NCBI RefSeq assembly: GCF_001238275.1
Contig: NZ_LGTB01000002.1
Coordinates: 248,001-312,000 of the forward strand
Length of the DNA stretch: 64,000 nt
Direction of reading: 5' to 3'
From: Bradyrhizobium viridifuturi
GTDB lineage: Bacteria; Pseudomonadota; Alphaproteobacteria; Rhizobiales; Xanthobacteraceae
A model generated the notes under the pieces. That model saw only the letters and a program-made list of their open reading frames with translations, was not told where the DNA came from and ran no database searches. The position numbers were made by a program, and so were the translations under genes. Shown piece by piece: positions 1 to 9,465 of the stretch; the stretch's first letter is position 1, and every line of letters starts with the position of its first letter.

Positions 1-999
1 GACCATAAAGGTCAGCAGCAGGATCAACATATGCTGGTTGCTGAGCCCGAGCACCAGCTGCTTGTCGAGCACCGAGGCGGCAATGGCGACCGCGGGAACC
101 GTGAGCCCGATGGTCGCGATCGAGGAGCCGAGGGCGAGGTTGATGCTCTTCTGCAGGTCGTTCTTGCGCGCCGCCGCCACGGCCGCAACGCTCTCCGGCA
201 GCAGGATCAGGGCGGCCACCACCAGGCCGGCAAAGGCCGGCGGCGCACCGATCTTGACGGTGACGACATCGACCACCAGCGAGAATTTCTTGGCCAGCAG
301 CACCACCGCGAGCAGCGACACCAGCAGCAGGACGACGCTGATCGCGGTCTCACGGTCCGACATCACCTCGCCATGCGCCGCCGCCTCGTTGGCGCCGCTA
401 ACGAAGTAATCGCGGTGGCGGATGGTCTGGGTGTAGAGGAACACCGCATAGAGCAGCAGGGTCACGACACTGATCACGGCGAGTTGGGCTGTGGAGTAGA
501 TCGGGCCGGGCGCGGTCAGCGTGAAATTCGGCATGTCCAGCGTGATGGTCGCGAGCACGAACAGCACGCTGAGGTAAAGGTTGGCGCCGGTGATCTGGAA
601 ATCCTGCTCACGGTAGCGGATGCCGCCGATGAAGATGCAGAGCCCGACCAGGCCGTTGCAGACGATCATCACCACCGCAAACACGGTGTCGCGCGCCAGC
701 GTCGGCGCCGGCGTATCGCCCAGCATGATGGTCGAGATCAGCGCCACCTCGATGATGGTCACGGCCAGCGTCAGCAGCAGCGTGCCGAACGGTTCGCCGA
801 TCCGCTCGGCAATCATCTCGGCATGGTGGACCGCCGCAAACACGGTGCCGAACAGAATCACCAGCAGCACGACCGCGAACCCCCACCCCCCGGCCGATGG
901 CGCGAAGCCGTAGCCGGAGGCCGAGACCGCGGCAAACAACAGCACCGCCAGAACAGGATACAGCCAGGCCGACCGCGGCATCGGTCCGTGTGCGCTCAT
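1..999 (-). CDS. chaA: Ca2+/H+ antiporter, ChaA type (C-terminus cut by window edge)
   Basis: The reading frame opens with ATG at 999 and stays open for 333 codons to the window edge, so the C-terminus is missing. The protein is almost wholly hydrophobic and fits a polytopic inner-membrane cation/H+ exchanger of the CaCA superfamily. Two inverted acidic repeats are visible. One near residues 55-75 reads GEPFGTLLLT followed by TIIEVAL. The other near residues 265-310 reads LLPESVAAV and later GSSIATIGLTVP. Family knowledge places the transported cation at these glutamates. E. coli ChaA is about 366 residues, so only some 30 residues should be lost. It is transcribed in the same direction as the hydrolase upstream, with 53 bp between them. 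Confidence 0.85.
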   Translation of the reverse strand, partial: MSAHGPMPRSAWLYPVLAVLLFAAVSASGYGFAPSAGGWGFAVVLLVILFGTVFAAVHHAEMIAERIGEPFGTLLLTLAVTIIEVALISTIMLGDTPAPTLARDTVFAVVMIVCNGLVGLCIFIGGIRYREQDFQITGANLYLSVLFVLATITLDMPNFTLTAPGPIYSTAQLAVISVVTLLLYAVFLYTQTIRHRDYFVSGANEAAAHGEVMSDRETAISVVLLLVSLLAVVLLAKKFSLVVDVVTVKIGAPPAFAGLVVAALILLPESVAAVAAARKNDLQKSINLALGSSIATIGLTVPAVAIAASVLDKQLVLGLSNQHMLILLLTFMV

Positions 1000-1052
1000 C
1001 GTGGGTCCCCTCACTTCGCTGGACCCGATTATGCGATAGACAATCGGCGCCG

Positions 1053-1871
1053 TCAGCCTCTTGCGGCGTTGATGAACCGCCTCGCGGTCTCCATCGCACC
1101 GAAATCGTCGAGATTGTCGTGCCCGCCGCCGGGCAGACGCACGAACTGCTTCGGCTCATGGGCGAGGCCAAACAGGCGCTCGCCGAAGGCGATCGGGATC
1201 ACCGGATCGTCGGAGCCATGCATGATCAGGAGCGGCACCGTCACGCCTGTGATTCGCCGGTCGGAGTGGAATTGATCGCGCATCAGCAGGCTGACCGGCA
1301 CAAACCAGAAGTGTGCGCCGCCGACGTCGGCCGTCGAGGTATAGGGCGCTTCCAGGATCAGCCTGCCGACCGGATGCTCGGCGGCGAGCGCGACCGCAAC
1401 ACCGGTTCCGAGCGAGAAGCCCCAGACCACGATCTGCTCGGCGCGGTACCGCGCGGTGGTAAACGCGTAGGCCGCTGCGGCGTCCTGCAGCAGCCCCTGC
1501 TCGCTCGGAGATCCGCTCGAGCCGGCGTAGCCGCGGTAGGACAGCGCCACCAGTCCGGTCCCGTCGGCGATGATGCCCTTGAAGCGCCCCACGCGGCCGG
1601 CGAGGAAATCGCCATTGCCCGGAAAGAACAGCACGACCGGCCGGCCCGGCTTGGCCGGCACGTGCCAGACGATGACCTTCTCGCCGTCGGCGGTGGTCAG
1701 GACATGCTCCTCCGCTTCGGGAAGGCCGGCGGCTGCCGGCGCCGTGCGCCCGACTGGCGGAGCCGGAAACAGCAGCTCGCGCTGCTTGACGTAGAGCACC
1801 GCAAGGCCACCGAGATACACGACCACCGCGACGATCAGCAGCCATTTCAGGATCGTCAGAACCACGCGCAA
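1053..1871 (-). CDS. Alpha/beta hydrolase, membrane-anchored BEM46-like
   Basis: A 272-residue protein with one N-terminal hydrophobic helix (about residues 5-28) followed by an alpha/beta-hydrolase fold. The nucleophile elbow is GFSLGT with Ser153. The acid is probably Asp222 in HGSDDPVIP and the histidine His251 in GGGHDN. The oxyanion segment FFPGNGD lies near residue 83. This layout matches BEM46/ABHD-type serine hydrolases held at the membrane. The substrate cannot be read from the sequence; esters or acyl groups are the usual range. It lies between chaA and the pnt operon on the same strand. Confidence 0.82.
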   Translation of the reverse strand: MRVVLTILKWLLIVAVVVYLGGLAVLYVKQRELLFPAPPVGRTAPAAAGLPEAEEHVLTTADGEKVIVWHVPAKPGRPVVLFFPGNGDFLAGRVGRFKGIIADGTGLVALSYRGYAGSSGSPSEQGLLQDAAAAYAFTTARYRAEQIVVWGFSLGTGVAVALAAEHPVGRLILEAPYTSTADVGGAHFWFVPVSLLMRDQFHSDRRITGVTVPLLIMHGSDDPVIPIAFGERLFGLAHEPKQFVRLPGGGHDNLDDFGAMETARRFINAARG

Positions 1872-1886
1872 ATCTCGCCTGCAGCT

Positions 1887-2156
1887 CTAGGTTTGGTGTG
1901 TAGGGTGATGTGAGACCCCATTGCTACTTTGCATGGGGTTGTTTTGCGGTTTTTGGTCCCGGCCTTGGTCTTCAGCGGCCGCCGGGATTGGCCTGCGCCT
2001 GGAATTGAGCAGCTTTTCGACCTCGAGCCTGATGCTGTCGGGAACAGGCCGGCAAGCGCAAACATTCGCAAGCGTCACATGCCGCCTGATGCGCTGCTCG
2101 TGCGTGGCGGGGAGCGGCATGCGATGTTCTCGATGCCACTCCCGGTTCAGCGCCAT
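1887..2156 (-). CDS. Small conserved-looking hypothetical protein after pntB
   Basis: An 89-codon frame starts 12 bp after the pntB stop and ends just before the hydrolase gene. The first 50 residues look protein-like: many charged residues, the stretch HEQRIRRHVTLANV, then a CAC pair and a short helix. The last 35 residues are low in structure. Small rhizobial proteins with a similar charged-helix/CxC layout are known to me only as hypotheticals. No strong ribosome binding site is seen, so translation may be coupled to pntB. It could be a chance frame; confidence is moderate. Confidence 0.45.
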   Translation of the reverse strand: MALNREWHREHRMPLPATHEQRIRRHVTLANVCACRPVPDSIRLEVEKLLNSRRRPIPAAAEDQGRDQKPQNNPMQSSNGVSHHPTHQT

Positions 2157-2168
2157 TCGCCGCTTGCC

Positions 2169-3566
2169 CTACATCGCCTTGACGATGTTCTCGGTGACCT
2201 TCTTGGCGTCGCCGAGCAACATCATGGTGTTGTCGCGGTAGAACAGCGGATTGTCGATGCCGGCATAACCCGAGGCCAGCGAGCGCTTGATGAACATCAC
2301 GGTACCGGCCTTCCAGACCTGCAGCACCGGCATGCCGTAGATCGGCGAGGTCTTGTCCTCTTCCGCCGCCGGGTTGGTGACGTCGTTGGCGCCGATCACG
2401 AAGGCGATGTCGGCCTGGGCGAACTCCGAGTTGATGTCCTCGAGCTCGAACACCTCGTCATAGGGCACGTTGGCTTCCGCCAGCAGCACGTTCATGTGGC
2501 CGGGCATGCGGCCCGCCACCGGGTGAATGGCGTACTTCACCTCGACGCCTTCCTTCTTCAGCAGGTCGGCCATCTCGCGCAGCGCGTGCTGGGCCTGCGC
2601 CACCGCCATGCCGTAGCCGGGCACGATGATGACCTTGGAAGCGTTCTTCATGATGAAGGCCGCATCATCCGCGGAGCCGAGCTTGGCGGGCTTCTGCTCG
2701 CCACTGCCGCCGCCGGCCGCCGCGGTCTCGCCGCCGAAGCCGCCGAGGATCACGGAGATGAACGAGCGGTTCATCGCGTGGCACATGATGTAGGACAGGA
2801 TCGCGCCCGACGAGCCGACCAGCGCGCCGGTGATGATCAGCGCCGAGTTGCCGAGCGTGAAGCCGATGCCGGCCGCGGCCCAGCCGGAGTAGGAGTTCAG
2901 CATCGAGATCACGACCGGCATGTCGGCGCCGCCGATTGGGATGATCATCAGCACGCCGAGCGCCAGCGCCAGGATCGTGATCATCCAGAAGTCGAACGCA
3001 CTGCCGGACAGCACGAGGCCGACGATGAAGAACACCAGCGCCAGCGCCAGCACGATGTTGATGACGTGGCGGAACGGCAGGATGATCGGCGCGCCGCTCA
3101 TCCGTGCGGAGAGCTTCAGGAACGCGATCACCGAGCCGGTGAAGGTCAGCGCGCCGATCGCGACGCCGAGCGACATCTCGACCAGGCTCTGCGGATGGAT
3201 GTTGCCGGGCGTGCCGATGTCGAACGCCTCGGGCGCGTAGAACGCGCCGGCGGCGACCAGCACCGCGGCCATGCCGACCAGCGAGTGGAACGCGGCGACC
3301 AGTTCCGGCATCGAGGTCATCGGCACCCGGCGCGCGATCACGGCGCCGATGCCGCCGCCGATCGCGACCGCGACAATCACCAGCAGCCAGGCCACGCCGT
3401 CGGCCGGCGGATGGCTGGCCAGCGTGGTGGCGACGGCGATCGCCATGCCGATCATGCCGAACATGTTGCCCTGGCGCGACGACGCCGGGCTCGACAGGCC
3501 GCGCAGCGACAGGATGAACAGCACCCCCGCCACGAGATACAACAGTGCAGAGAGATTGGCGCTCAT
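2169..3566 (-). CDS. pntB: NAD(P) transhydrogenase subunit beta
   Basis: The beta subunit of proton-translocating transhydrogenase, which uses the proton-motive force to move hydride from NADH to NADP+ and supplies NADPH. The N-terminal ~270 residues form many membrane helices. The C-terminal domain from about residue 285 is the NADP(H)-binding dIII, with the VIIVPGYGMAVAQAQ fingerprint and later VIGANDVTNPAA and KRSLASGYAGI. I take the ATG at 3566, preceded by a G-rich ribosome site, giving 465 residues, normal for PntB. It follows pntA2 by 44 bp and ends the pntA1-pntA2-pntB operon. Confidence 0.95.
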   Translation of the reverse strand: MSANLSALLYLVAGVLFILSLRGLSSPASSRQGNMFGMIGMAIAVATTLASHPPADGVAWLLVIVAVAIGGGIGAVIARRVPMTSMPELVAAFHSLVGMAAVLVAAGAFYAPEAFDIGTPGNIHPQSLVEMSLGVAIGALTFTGSVIAFLKLSARMSGAPIILPFRHVINIVLALALVFFIVGLVLSGSAFDFWMITILALALGVLMIIPIGGADMPVVISMLNSYSGWAAAGIGFTLGNSALIITGALVGSSGAILSYIMCHAMNRSFISVILGGFGGETAAAGGGSGEQKPAKLGSADDAAFIMKNASKVIIVPGYGMAVAQAQHALREMADLLKKEGVEVKYAIHPVAGRMPGHMNVLLAEANVPYDEVFELEDINSEFAQADIAFVIGANDVTNPAAEEDKTSPIYGMPVLQVWKAGTVMFIKRSLASGYAGIDNPLFYRDNTMMLLGDAKKVTENIVKAM

Positions 3567-3610
3567 CTCAGGTCCCCCCAAATTCTTACATCACCCCGAG
3601 GTGGTTGCCG

Positions 3611-3928
3611 TTACTTGGCTTTCTTCTTGTACATCGCCAGCATGCGCTGGGTGACGAGGAAGCCGCCGAAGATGTTCACGCAGGCGAAGATCAGCGCGAC
3701 GAAGCCGAAGCCGCGGGCCCAGCCCGAGCCGCTCGACACCATGCCGACGCCGACCGCTAGCAGCGCGCCGACCACGATCACCGACGAGATCGCGTTGGTC
3801 ACGCTCATCAGCGGCGTGTGCAGCGCGGGGGTCACCGACCACACCACGAAATAGCCGACGAACACGGCGAGAACGAAAATCGACAGCCGGAACACGAACG
3901 GATCAACGGCCTGCGCGAGATGCTCCAT
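3611..3928 (-). CDS. pntAB: NAD(P) transhydrogenase subunit alpha part 2 (membrane part)
   Basis: A 105-residue protein with three or four hydrophobic helices and a basic KKKAK tail. It matches the separate membrane part of PntA found in alphaproteobacteria, where PntA is split into a soluble NAD-binding chain (part 1) and this membrane piece. Motifs typical of the family include [17 protein letters not shown] near residue 33 and [11 protein letters not shown] near residue 87. The start is ATG at 3928, preceded by GGAGAGAAG, 11 bp after the part-1 stop. It forms domain dII together with PntB. Confidence 0.93.
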   Translation of the reverse strand: MEHLAQAVDPFVFRLSIFVLAVFVGYFVVWSVTPALHTPLMSVTNAISSVIVVGALLAVGVGMVSSGSGWARGFGFVALIFACVNIFGGFLVTQRMLAMYKKKAK

Positions 3929-3939
3929 GGCTTCTCTCC

Positions 3940-5063
3940 TTACTTCGGCTGGAAGTTGGGATGGATGACGGCGCCGTCCTTGGTCAGCGCGGTGGCCTTC
4001 ACCAGCTCGTCGTCCCAATTGACCGCGAGCGCCTTGCTGGCCTTGTCGACCATCGTCTCGATGAACGAGAACAAATTGCGCGCATACAGGCTCGAGGCCG
4101 AAGCGGCGACGCGGCCGGCGACATTGGTGTAGCCGACGATCTTGATGCCGTCGGTCTCGACCACCTCGCCGGGCTTGGCGCCCTCGACATTGCCGCCGCG
4201 CTCGACCGCGAGATCGACCAGCACCGAACCGGGCTTCATCGATTTCACCATCTCGCCCGACACCAGTTTCGGCGCCGGACGACCCGGGATCAGCGCGGTG
4301 GTGATGACGATGTCCTGCTTCTTGATGTGCTCGGCGGTCAGCGCGGCCTGCTTGGCCTGGTACTCCTTGGACATCTCCTTGGCGTAGCGCCGGCAGTCTG
4401 CGCGTTCTTGAACTCCTCGTCCTCGACGGCGAGGAATTTTGCGCCGAGCGATTCCACCTGCTCCTTGGTGGCGGGCCGCACGTCGGTCGCGGTGACCACG
4501 GCCCCGAGCCGCCGAGCGGTCGCGATCGCCTGCAGGCCGGCGACGCCGACACCCATCACGAACACCTTGGCGGCCGGAACGGTGCCGGCGGCGGTCATCA
4601 TCATCGGGAAGGCGCGGCCGAAGGCTTCGGCACCCTCGATCACCGCGCGGTAGCCGGCGAGGTTAGCCTGCGAGGACAGAACGTCCATCACCTGCGCGCG
4701 GGTGATGCGCGGCATCAACTCCATCGCGAAGGCGGACACACCGGCATCGGCCATCGTCTTCAGCGCGGCCTCGTTGCCGTAGGGATCCATGATCGCGATG
4801 ACCAGCGCACCGCGCTTGTACTTGGAGAGTTCGGAGGCCTCGGGCCGCTTCACCTTGATGATGATGTCGGCGTCCTTGAGCGCATCGGCGCTCACCGTGG
4901 CGCCCGCAGCCGTGAGCTCCGAATCAGGCAGGCCCGACTTGATGCCCGCGCCGGGCTCGACCGCGACCTCGGCGCCGAGCGCCTTGAACTTCTTGATGGT
5001 GTCCGGCGAAACCGCAACCCGCGGCTCGGACGGATCGATTTCCTTGGCAACGGCGATCTTCAT
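3940..5063 (-). pseudogene. pntAA: NAD(P) transhydrogenase subunit alpha part 1, frameshifted
   Basis: The soluble NAD(H)-binding subunit is present full length but in two frames. The first (5063 to about 4390) carries MKIAVAKEIDPSEPRVAVSP, the RITRAQVMD segment and the Rossmann loop [20 protein letters not shown]. The second (about 4390 to 3940) resumes with [14 protein letters not shown] and [15 protein letters not shown] and ends at a normal C-terminus. The break is at about 4387, where the expected GGCGGCTAC (Gly-Gly-Tyr) reads GGCGCTAC, one base short. Adding one base gives 374 residues, the usual length. Either the gene is newly inactivated or the sequence has an error. Intact downstream partners favour error. 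Confidence 0.9.
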
Positions 5064-5205
5064 GGGCCCTCCGGCGGCGCGAGCGGCGCACGCGTCTTCA
5101 AACTAGCGTTATTTTCGCCAGATTGGATACCCCGGTTTTTACAGCCGGGTTCAACAGGAATTCCGGCACCGCCGCGGGACGGCGGCGCCGCTAGCCGATC
5201 AAGGA

Positions 5206-5358
5206 TCAGACCAGGAAATAGGCCATCAGGATGAGGAGGATGGCGACGCTGATCGTGCCCCATTTGACCAGCATGAGAAACCCTTCATAGGTCTGCTCAT
5301 GCGCCACGTAATCATTGCCGTCGGCGGTCGTATAGGCCACTTCGCTATGGTCTGCCAT
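5206..5358 (-). CDS. aa3-type cytochrome c oxidase subunit IV (50 aa)
   Basis: A 50-residue protein read from ATG at 5358. The first half is polar (MADHSEVAYTTADG) and the second half is one membrane helix ending in YFLV. It matches the small bacterial aa3 oxidase subunit IV family: an acidic N-terminus, then AHEQTYEGFLMLVKWG, then a single transmembrane segment. The protein packs beside the oxidase core in the inner membrane and is not catalytic. It stands alone about 140 bp upstream of pntAA, which is common in Bradyrhizobiaceae. Confidence 0.85.
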   Translation of the reverse strand: MADHSEVAYTTADGNDYVAHEQTYEGFLMLVKWGTISVAILLILMAYFLV

Positions 5359-5608
5359 CGCTGTCCCCAGTCAGAAATTCGCGTTCTGCGAGCCATTACC
5401 GCAAACGGATTGGCAGGGCAACGGCGCGGTCCCTATCGGGTGATTTGGAGCGCAAATCGTCCCCGATTCACCCCTTGAGCGACGGCCCTGCGGCCGCCGC
5501 TCGGGCAGGATTGATCTCCCAAACGCAGACATCATGGGATGATCATGCCGCGAGGCGCAAAAAGCGCCGAATGAATCTCGCCCGAGCGGGCCGGAAGGCC
5601 GATGGGCC

Positions 5609-7525
5609 TCAGCCCATCGCCTCCAGCTCGTCGATCATGCCGGCGATCACGGACAGGCCGCCGTCCCAGAATTTCGGGTCCTTGGCGTCGAGGCCGAACG
5701 GCCGCAGCAGTTCGGAGTAATGCTTGGTGCCGCCGGCGGCGAGCATGTCGAGATAGCGCTCGGCGAACCCCTCGGACGCATGCTCGTAGACCGCATAGAG
5801 CGAGTTCACCAGGCAATCGCCGAACGCGTAGGCGTAGACATAGAACGGCGAGTGGATGAAATGCGGGATGTACATCCAGAACGTCTCGTAGCCCGGCTTG
5901 ATCTCGATCGCCGGCCCGAGGCTCTCGCCCTGCACGCTGAGCCAGAGCTGGGCGATCCGCTCGGCGGTGAGCTCGCCATTCTTGCGCTCGGTATGAACCG
6001 CGCGCTCGAATGAGTAGAACGCGATCTGCCGCACCACGGTGTTGATCATGTCCTCGACCTTGCCCGCGAGCAGCGCCTGGCGCTGCTTGGCGTTCTTGGT
6101 CTGCGACAGCAGCCGCTTGAAGGTCAGCATCTCGCCGAACACGCTCGCGGTTTCCGCCAGCGTCAGCGGCGTCGGCGCCATCAGCGCACCGTTCTTCGCC
6201 GCCAGCACCTGGTGCACGCCGTGGCCGAGCTCATGCGCCAGCGTCATCACGTCGCGCGGCTTGCCCTGATAATTCATCAGCACGTAGGGATGCGCCGACG
6301 GCGTGGTCGGATGCGAGAACGCACCGGGCGCCTTGCCGGGACGGACCGGCGCATCGATCCAGCGGTCGTCGAAGAAGCGCTCCGCGATCTCGGCCATCCT
6401 CGGCGAGAAGCCGTTATAGGCCGACAGCACCATGTTGCGCGCCTCGGGCCAGGCGATGGTGCCGGTCGCCGCGAACGGCAGCGGCGCGTTGCGGTCCCAG
6501 TGCGGCAGCTTCTTCTTTTTGAACCAGCCGGCCTTCAGCGCGTAGTAGCGATGCGACAGCTTCGGATAGGCCGCGCGCACCGAGGCGACCAGCGCATCGA
6601 CCACCTCTCGCTCGACGCGGTTGTTGAGATGGCGGGAATCGGCGACGTCCTGGAAGCCGCGCCAGCGGTCGGAGATTTCCTTGTCCTTGGCGAGCGTGTT
6701 GGTGATCAGCGCGAAGGTGCGCTCATTGTCCTTGAAGGTCTTGGCCAGCGCCTGCGCCGCCGCCTTGCGCTTGTCGCCCGCCTTGTCCTGCAACAGGTTC
6801 AGCGTCGGCTCGATCGCGAGCTCCTTGCCCGAAACCTTGAAGCGCAGGCCGGAGATGGTCTGGTCGAACAGCCGGTTCCAGGCCGCGTAGCCGCTCTGCG
6901 CCTTTTCGTGGAAGAGCTGTTCGACGCGATCCTCGAGCTGGTACGGCTTGTCCTTGCGCAGATCCGCGATCCACGGCCGGTAGTGGCCGAGCGCCGGCTC
7001 GGCCATCGCGCGCTCGATCACATCATCGTCAACGCGATTGAGCTCGAGCGAGAAGAACAAGAGGTGCACCGACGCCGCCGTCAACCGCTCGGAGACGTCG
7101 CCGTAGAATTTGGAGATCGCCGGGTCGACGCTGTCGCCGGCATGGACCAGGCCGGCATAGGAGCCGAGACGACCGGCCAGGTCGTCGATCGCCTCGTAGC
7201 GGCTGATAGCCTCGGCGAGCCACTTTCCGCCGCCTTCGCGGGCGGTATTTTCAGCAAGCTTGCCCTTGTAGTCGGTCTCAAACGCGACGCAATCTGCATC
7301 CATTTTCTGCAGGTCGCGCGCCACTTCCGGCGCGTCGATACCGGAGTAGAGATCTGCCAGATTCCATTCCGGAAGCTTGCCGGCCTTGCTGGCTGCCGTT
7401 TTTGCTGCCGGGCCGCCCGTGGCAGGTTTGCGTTGGGCGCCCGTCTTGCGCAACGCGGCTTCCTTGCGGAGAGCGGCCTTGCTGAGAGCAGACTTGTTCG
7501 GAGCAGTTTTTGAGCGCGAGGTCAT
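5609..7525 (-). CDS. pepF: M3 family oligoendopeptidase F
   Basis: A 638-residue cytosolic zinc metallopeptidase that cuts short peptides. The zinc site HELGH has His431, Glu432 and His435 and sits in the context VMTLAHELGHGVHQ. Downstream elements typical of M3B enzymes are ETASVFGEML and a C-terminal aromatic-rich block (YVYAYAFGDCLV). The first ~50 residues are an Ala/Lys/Arg-rich extension of low complexity, so a later start cannot be excluded, though no better one stands out. It is divergent from the response-regulator gene, sharing a 142-bp intergenic region. Confidence 0.93.
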   Translation of the reverse strand: MTSRSKTAPNKSALSKAALRKEAALRKTGAQRKPATGGPAAKTAASKAGKLPEWNLADLYSGIDAPEVARDLQKMDADCVAFETDYKGKLAENTAREGGGKWLAEAISRYEAIDDLAGRLGSYAGLVHAGDSVDPAISKFYGDVSERLTAASVHLLFFSLELNRVDDDVIERAMAEPALGHYRPWIADLRKDKPYQLEDRVEQLFHEKAQSGYAAWNRLFDQTISGLRFKVSGKELAIEPTLNLLQDKAGDKRKAAAQALAKTFKDNERTFALITNTLAKDKEISDRWRGFQDVADSRHLNNRVEREVVDALVASVRAAYPKLSHRYYALKAGWFKKKKLPHWDRNAPLPFAATGTIAWPEARNMVLSAYNGFSPRMAEIAERFFDDRWIDAPVRPGKAPGAFSHPTTPSAHPYVLMNYQGKPRDVMTLAHELGHGVHQVLAAKNGALMAPTPLTLAETASVFGEMLTFKRLLSQTKNAKQRQALLAGKVEDMINTVVRQIAFYSFERAVHTERKNGELTAERIAQLWLSVQGESLGPAIEIKPGYETFWMYIPHFIHSPFYVYAYAFGDCLVNSLYAVYEHASEGFAERYLDMLAAGGTKHYSELLRPFGLDAKDPKFWDGGLSVIAGMIDELEAMG

Positions 7526-7667
7526 CTTGTTCGTAACCTTAGTTCAGTCGGAAAGATGTCGGCGGAGGCGGAATAAGGGCGGGTTTGCAACGTTTAAGAG
7601 TGCGTTAATCGGCATCGGCGACAGTGCCCCGATTCGAGACAAATAATCGTAGCGTGCGGGGAAAACC

Positions 7668-9158
<1,491 letters not shown>

Positions 9159-9465
9159 ACCCTGAGGCCGCCGAGGCCATACCAGGGAACCTTTTGAACC
9201 GTGTCGTGCCGGTGACAGACAAAGGCTGTGCCGCGTGGCAAAAACGCACAGCCCGAGCGAAATCAGCCGCTTCGAGGTCAGTTTGTCGTGAGTTGCCCCG
9301 CATGGTGCTGGCTGCATAAGAGGGGCAAATGTATCGTCTGCGTTAGTTGCGTGCAGGCGTGCGAGTCGATCGAGAAGCCGGCGCTTTCGCGCAAGCTATG
9401 AAACCGAATACCGATTTGAACTGTTCCAAAATCTAAGGGGGCAGTTCCACCCAGGGGGTGAGAAA
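9159..9465 (+). other. Intergenic stretch before the L,D-transpeptidase gene
   Basis: No gene is seen in these 307 bases. Two inverted repeats stand out. GGCTGTGC at 9224-9231 pairs with GCACAGCC at 9246-9253, a possible 8-bp hairpin after the regulator gene without a T-run. TTGCCCC at 9293-9299 pairs with GGGGCAA at 9322-9328. A clear -24/-12 sigma-54 promoter was looked for and not found. Confidence 0.4.

Noticed and set aside
31..1275. Long + strand frame opposite chaA
   Set aside because: His/Arg/Gln-rich composition and no family motif; it is the antisense shadow of chaA and the hydrolase gene.
1929..3854. 641-codon + strand frame opposite pntB
   Set aside because: Composition (very rich in His, Arg, Asp, Gln) is that of an antisense shadow in high-GC DNA; pntB on the other strand is certain.
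6212..7513. 433-codon + strand frame opposite pepF
   Set aside because: Shadow of the oligoendopeptidase gene; no start signal or motif.
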